From Pyramidobacter sp. (GTDB taxonomy: Bacteria; Synergistota; Synergistia; Synergistales; Dethiosulfovibrionaceae), in assembly GCA_016286835.1 (NCBI GenBank), contig JAEEUD010000061.1, positions 1 through 8,974 on the forward strand: DNA of 8,974 nt, in the 5' to 3' direction. The notes beneath the pieces were generated by a model that saw nothing but the letters and a program-made list of their open reading frames with translations, had not been told where the DNA came from and did not search any database. Of this stretch, positions 5,650 through 8,974 are shown piece by piece (position 1 is the first letter of the stretch; every line of letters starts with the position of its first letter). A program made the position numbers and the translations under genes.

Positions 5650-5676
5650 AGTGTACCACAAAACGTTCCTTCGCAA
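5650..5676 (-). promoter_or_regulatory. Candidate promoter of the acetyltransferase gene
   Basis: An extended -10-like TGGTACACT (5658-5650) with TTGCGA (5676-5671) upstream at a short 15-base spacing. It lies about 35 bases before the chosen ATG at 5614, consistent with that start rather than the one at 5731. Confidence 0.45.
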
Positions 5677-5724
5677 AAGCCGCCGCCAGGCTTCCGTTTC
5701 TGTCCCGAAAAACCGCGTCAGCCC

Positions 5725-5754
5725 CTGTCATTCGCGCGCGCGTGATGGTACAAT
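5725..5754 (+). promoter_or_regulatory. Promoter of the dehydrogenase-transporter pair
   Basis: CTGTCA (5725-5730, four of six matches to TTGACA), an 18-base spacer and the extended -10 TGGTACAAT (5746-5754). It lies about 45 bases before the dehydrogenase ATG, which has GAGGAG at 5783-5788. It is divergent to the acetyltransferase promoter about 50 bases to the left. Confidence 0.6.
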
Positions 5755-5799
5755 CGTCGGCGGAATAATCCTGCCCGAACGTGAGGAGCGTGTCATATC

Positions 5800-6732
5800 A
5801 TGAAAGTCTTTCTCTGCGAATCGATCCACCCCGCCGCGCTGGAACTGCTGAAAACGCGCGCCGAGGTGATCGAAGACTGGAGCCGCCTGTCCGAGGCCGA
5901 CGCCATCATCAACCGCAATCTGCAGCTGCCGCGCGAGACTCTTGAAAAAGCGCCGCGTCTGCGCGTCATCGCTATTCACGGCACGGGCTGCGACGGCATC
6001 GACATGGAATACTGCAATGAAAAAGGCATCACCGTGCTCTACGTGCCGTTTCTCAACGCCGATTCCGTCGCCGAACTGATCGTCACGCTGTCGCTGGCCC
6101 TGCTGCGTAAGATCGCCTACGCCGACAGACTTGTTACCAGCGGCGCGCCCATCGCCAACGCGCCCGAATGTCTGTTCGGCAACGAGCTGGGCGGCAAGAC
6201 GTTCGGTCTGATCGGCTGCGGCGACATCGCCCGCCGCGCCGCGCGCATCCTTACAGGCGGCTTCCGCTGCCGCGTCATCGGCTACGATCCGTTCTTCTCG
6301 CCCAAAGCGGCCGAGGCCGGTATCGAGCCGTTCCCGTCGATCGACGCCGTGCTCGAGCAGGCCGACCTGTTCAGCATCAGCGTCCACCTGACGAAAGACA
6401 CGGCGCATTTCATCAACGCCGAACGTCTTGCCCACTGCAAGCCCGGCGCGCTGCTGATCAACACCTCTCGCGGCGGCGTGGTCGACGAAAAAGCGCTCTA
6501 CGACGCACTCATCGGCAAGCGTTTGGGCGGCGCGGCCTGCGATGTGTGGGAGCACGAGCCGCCGACGGTCGAGAATCCGCTCGTCGGTCTGACCAACGTG
6601 ATCGCCACGCCGCACCTGGGTGCAAACACCGACGAAGCCCTGCGCCGCGTCGGCGTGCGCATGGTCGAGCAGATCTTCACCGTCCTCGACGGCGGAAAGG
6701 CCGAATACGTCTACACCGAAGCGCAGCTCTGA
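5800..6732 (+). CDS. D-isomer-specific 2-hydroxyacid dehydrogenase
   Basis: A 310-residue NAD(P)-dependent oxidoreductase of the D-2-hydroxyacid dehydrogenase family (phosphoglycerate dehydrogenase-like), which interconverts a 2-hydroxy acid and a 2-keto acid in the cytoplasm. The dinucleotide-binding loop is GLIGCGDIA at 136-144 (GxGxxx), and the acidic residue ending the second strand is D163 in GYDPF, which favours NAD over NADP. The catalytic triad is visible as R224 (NTSRGGVVDE), E253 (DVWEHEPP) and H272 (TPHLGAN). There is no C-terminal ACT or ASB domain, so a dedicated serine-pathway SerA role is less likely than a hydroxypyruvate/glyoxylate or other hydroxyacid role. An MFS transporter gene follows after 16 bases. 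Substrate is unassigned. Confidence 0.92.
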   Translation: MKVFLCESIHPAALELLKTRAEVIEDWSRLSEADAIINRNLQLPRETLEKAPRLRVIAIHGTGCDGIDMEYCNEKGITVLYVPFLNADSVAELIVTLSLALLRKIAYADRLVTSGAPIANAPECLFGNELGGKTFGLIGCGDIARRAARILTGGFRCRVIGYDPFFSPKAAEAGIEPFPSIDAVLEQADLFSISVHLTKDTAHFINAERLAHCKPGALLINTSRGGVVDEKALYDALIGKRLGGAACDVWEHEPPTVENPLVGLTNVIATPHLGANTDEALRRVGVRMVEQIFTVLDGGKAEYVYTEAQL

Positions 6733-6748
6733 GAGGGATTTTGCGAAA

Positions 6749-7963
6749 ATGGAAAAATCGTCTTTCCCCTGGAAGATCGTGCTGGCTTCCGCGGCGATCC
6801 TGGGCGGCGCACAGGGCGTGGTCATCAACACGAACGGCGTCATCTTCGCGGCGATCGTGCGCGATACGGGATTCCGCGCCGGCGATCTGGCGCTGTACTA
6901 CACGATCATGTACATCGTCCAGGCGCTGAGCGTCCCGTACACGTCAAAGCTGTTTTTCACGAAAAACCCGCGCCTCGTGATGTCGGTCCTGGGCGTTCTG
7001 TTTACGGTCTCGTCGGGAGCGATGTGCGTGTACACGCGGCTGTGGCACTGGTACGCAGCAGCGGTCGCCACAGGACTGGGCTACAGCTGCATGATGGTGG
7101 CGGTGACGACGACGCTGAACGCCTGGCTCGCCGAGAAAAAAGGACTGATCACGGGCGTGACGCTGTCGATCACGGGCATCCTCGGAGCGCTGCTGGCGCC
7201 AGTATTCGCGCGCTGCGTGATGAGCTTCGGCTGGAGAGCGACGGCGGCGCTGGCCGGCGCGATCGCGTTCGTGATGATCGTGCCGTGTGGCGCGTTCATG
7301 CTCACGCCGTCGCCGGAACGCGAGGGGAAACTGCCCTGGGGAAACGCTTCGCGCGAACAGGTCCGCACGGACGAAACGGCCCGGTGCGTGCCGGTCTACG
7401 TCTTCTTCCTCTGTCTGGCGGCGCTGGCCGGCATGAACGGACAGTTCCAGTTCAACCTGCAGCTGCCTCTGTTCGCGCGCTCGTTCGGCTATTCGCTGTC
7501 GGCCGGTGCAGCGCTGACGAGCTGCGCGATGATCGGCAACATCACCGGCAAGGTGGCGGTCGGCATCGCGATCGACCGGCTGGGCGCGTACCGCGCAGGA
7601 CTGCTCCTGGCGCTGTCGCTGCTTGCGTCGTTCCTGATCTTCCGGGCAGTTCCGGGCACCTTCTCGGCGCTGTGCGTCGCCGGGGTGTTGTTCGGCGGCT
7701 GCTATTCCGTGGGCAGCGTGTTGCTGCCGCAGCTGGCGCTGGTGATCTGGGGGCGCGACCGCTATCGTCCCTATGTCAGCCGGCTTTCAGCGTTCAACTC
7801 GATCGCAGCGTCTGTCACCGGCGCGCTGTTTCCCTACCTGCACGACTTCACTGGCAGCTGGTCTCCGGTGCTGTGGCTGAACATCGGCCTGAGCGCGGCC
7901 GCCGCGGCGATCTTCGTTTTCCTTCGCCATGATGCGGCGACGTGGCCGCATGAACAGTCATGA
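6749..7963 (+). CDS. MFS transporter, OFA/monocarboxylate type
   Basis: A 404-residue major-facilitator protein with about 12 membrane segments in two halves (about 10-183 and 214-393) joined by a charged loop near 185-213. LNAWLAEKKGLITGVTLSITG (123-143) resembles the N-W-x4-RG-x2-x-G signature of the oxalate/formate antiporter and monocarboxylate transporter groups, and GIAIDRLGAYRAG (272-284) is the MFS loop between helices 8 and 9. The start at 6749 is preceded by GAGAGGG; the frame is open further upstream but only overlaps the dehydrogenase gene. It is probably co-transcribed with the dehydrogenase, so a small hydroxy-, keto- or dicarboxylic acid is a reasonable guess for its substrate. 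Direction and specificity cannot be read from the sequence. Confidence 0.88.
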   Translation: MEKSSFPWKIVLASAAILGGAQGVVINTNGVIFAAIVRDTGFRAGDLALYYTIMYIVQALSVPYTSKLFFTKNPRLVMSVLGVLFTVSSGAMCVYTRLWHWYAAAVATGLGYSCMMVAVTTTLNAWLAEKKGLITGVTLSITGILGALLAPVFARCVMSFGWRATAALAGAIAFVMIVPCGAFMLTPSPEREGKLPWGNASREQVRTDETARCVPVYVFFLCLAALAGMNGQFQFNLQLPLFARSFGYSLSAGAALTSCAMIGNITGKVAVGIAIDRLGAYRAGLLLALSLLASFLIFRAVPGTFSALCVAGVLFGGCYSVGSVLLPQLALVIWGRDRYRPYVSRLSAFNSIAASVTGALFPYLHDFTGSWSPVLWLNIGLSAAAAAIFVFLRHDAATWPHEQS

Positions 7964-7969
7964 AGAACA

Positions 7970-8018
7970 CGCCGGGAAATTCGCGTCACGTTCGGAGATT
8001 TTTTGATTTTCCCAGGCG
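7970..8018 (+). repeat. Imperfect inverted repeat after the MFS gene
   Basis: CGCCGGGAAA (7970-7979) is complementary to TTTCCCAGGCG (8008-8018) with one bulged base, separated by 28 bases that include a T-run at 7999-8004. It lies just after the MFS stop codon. It lacks a T-run after the second arm, so it is not a standard terminator on the plus strand; I see no better terminator for the dehydrogenase-MFS unit. Confidence 0.35.
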
Positions 8019-8034
8019 CGGAAACGGCAAAATG

Positions 8035-8043
8035 TGATACAAT
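8035..8043 (+). promoter_or_regulatory. Candidate extended -10 promoter of the HAD-like gene
   Basis: TGATACAAT (TG at 8035-8036, TACAAT at 8038-8043) without a good -35. The downstream gene has a very strong AAGGAGG site (8074-8080) 7 bases before its ATG, so an independent transcript is likely. Confidence 0.5.
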
Positions 8044-8087
8044 AAGCACTGTTTTGATTTCGATCTTACCGTGAAGGAGGAAGTGCG

Positions 8088-8531
8088 ATGCTGCTCAGTC
8101 CGAGCCGAGCCGACTGTATTGTCTTTGAACTTGAGAACGTGCTCGCCGAAATGCCGCCGCGCACCGACGACACCGAGGCGCAGCCCGCAGTGAAAGCGCT
8201 CTACTCCGGCCGCTGGGACAAACTGCCCCTGCCCGTCGCCGTCCTCTCGTCACACGACCGCGAAACGGCCAACGCCGCTTTGAAAACGCTCGGCTGGGAC
8301 GACCTGCCCGCTTCCCGCCTCTGCCTCGGCGAGAACGCTCTGGAAAGCGCCTGCCGCTCGCTCAGCTGCCACTGGCCGCTCGTGCTCGGAGCGTCACCCG
8401 CCGCACAGGAAATGGCCTCCCGGCTCGAACACGCAGATTTCGTCGCCATCGGCCACGGGCTCTCCGGCTGCATCATCCGCTTCTCCAGCGCCGCCGACGC
8501 CCTGCGCGCCATTCTCGGCCTCGTCTCTTAA
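8088..8531 (+). CDS. Small HAD-like protein with altered catalytic motifs
   Basis: A 147-residue protein whose layout resembles a cap-less HAD (haloacid dehalogenase) domain. A hydrophobic strand runs into FELENVL (13-19) where HAD motif I (DxDxT/VL) should be. AVLSSHDRETANAALKTLGW (51-70) fits motif II and its following helix. LVLGASPAAQEMASRLEHADFVAIG (98-122) fits motif IV and the sequence after it. But both motif I aspartates are glutamates (E14, E16), no clear motif III lysine is seen, and the motif IV acidic pair is replaced (GASPAA). It may be a non-catalytic HAD relative or an unrelated fold. Intact frame, strong Shine-Dalgarno and its own terminator argue it is expressed, not a decayed gene. 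Monocistronic, just before pyrG. Confidence 0.6.
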   Translation: MLLSPSRADCIVFELENVLAEMPPRTDDTEAQPAVKALYSGRWDKLPLPVAVLSSHDRETANAALKTLGWDDLPASRLCLGENALESACRSLSCHWPLVLGASPAAQEMASRLEHADFVAIGHGLSGCIIRFSSAADALRAILGLVS

Positions 8532-8535
8532 AAAT

Positions 8536-8570
8536 AAGCGTCTCCGTCTTCCGGCGGAGGCGCTTTTTTT
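8536..8570 (+). terminator. Intrinsic terminator between the HAD-like gene and pyrG
   Basis: GCGTCTCCGTC (8538-8548) pairs with GGCGGAGGCGC (8553-8563), 11 base pairs including two G-T wobbles, around a TTCC loop, then seven Ts (8564-8570). It starts 5 bases after the stop codon. Confidence 0.9.
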
Positions 8571-8578
8571 GATACAAA
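8570..8578 (+). promoter_or_regulatory. Weak candidate extended -10 for pyrG
   Basis: TGATACAAA (TG at 8570-8571, TACAAA at 8573-8578) starts on the last T of the terminator and gives a 5' leader of only about 20 bases before the pyrG ATG. No convincing -35 is seen. Similar TGnTACAAT boxes occur elsewhere in this window, which is the main support. Confidence 0.3.
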
Positions 8579-8606
8579 AGGATCTTCATCCGAAGGAGTG
8601 ATCGAC

Positions 8607-8974
<368 letters not shown>

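Noticed and set aside
5728..6843. A 371-codon open frame on the minus strand opposite the dehydrogenase
   Set aside because: It has no recognisable motifs, lies wholly antisense to a gene with an intact catalytic triad, and is explained by the GC-rich third codon positions of that gene.
7024..7932. A 302-codon open frame in another plus-strand frame inside the MFS gene
   Set aside because: It is a frame-shifted shadow of the transporter, Arg/Gly rich, with no membrane segments or motifs.

Overview
The window reads as chromosomal DNA from a GC-rich (roughly 60% G+C), probably anaerobic bacterium with strong Shine-Dalgarno sites. Its mix of genes (5-oxoprolinase subunits, a C_GCAxxG redox-type protein, a QueT-type ECF substrate-binding protein, a monocarboxylate-type MFS carrier) and its composition would fit a Synergistota genome such as Pyramidobacter, or a GC-rich Firmicute relative. 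This placement is an inference from gene content only.

Layout. Positions 1-65 are an AT-rich, low-complexity tail. Positions 66-2722 (minus strand) hold pxpC and pxpB, translationally coupled by a 4-base overlap, and further upstream nfo (endonuclease IV). A short divergent promoter region (2723-2831) leads to a plus-strand pair, a cysteine-rich C_GCAxxG_C_C protein and a small cupin, closed by a strong terminator at 3735-3779. Convergent to it is the minus-strand operon queT-queF (4816 to 3822). Its leader carries a preQ1-I type riboswitch aptamer (5014-4974), further hairpins and an intrinsic terminator (4890-4865). Its promoter lies inside the end of the upstream GNAT acetyltransferase gene (5614-5033). 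Divergent from the acetyltransferase, a D-2-hydroxyacid dehydrogenase gene and an OFA/MCT-type MFS transporter gene form a plus-strand pair (5800-7963). A small monocistronic gene for a HAD-like protein with altered catalytic residues follows (8088-8531), then a terminator, then the start of pyrG (8607 to the window edge).

How genes work together. PxpB and PxpC are two of the three subunits of ATP-dependent 5-oxoprolinase; the third, PxpA, is not in the window. QueT should import a queuosine precursor and QueF reduces preQ0 to preQ1, with preQ1 binding to the leader RNA expected to switch the operon off. The dehydrogenase and MFS carrier plausibly handle the same small hydroxy- or keto-acid.

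Most of the window is ordinary housekeeping and metabolism. The best signals are the riboswitch/attenuator leader, the queT promoter whose -10 box contains the stop codon of the preceding gene, the catalytically altered HAD-like protein, and the Mrp-like cysteine cluster on the C_GCAxxG protein. I saw no mobile element, CRISPR array, tRNA or rRNA.
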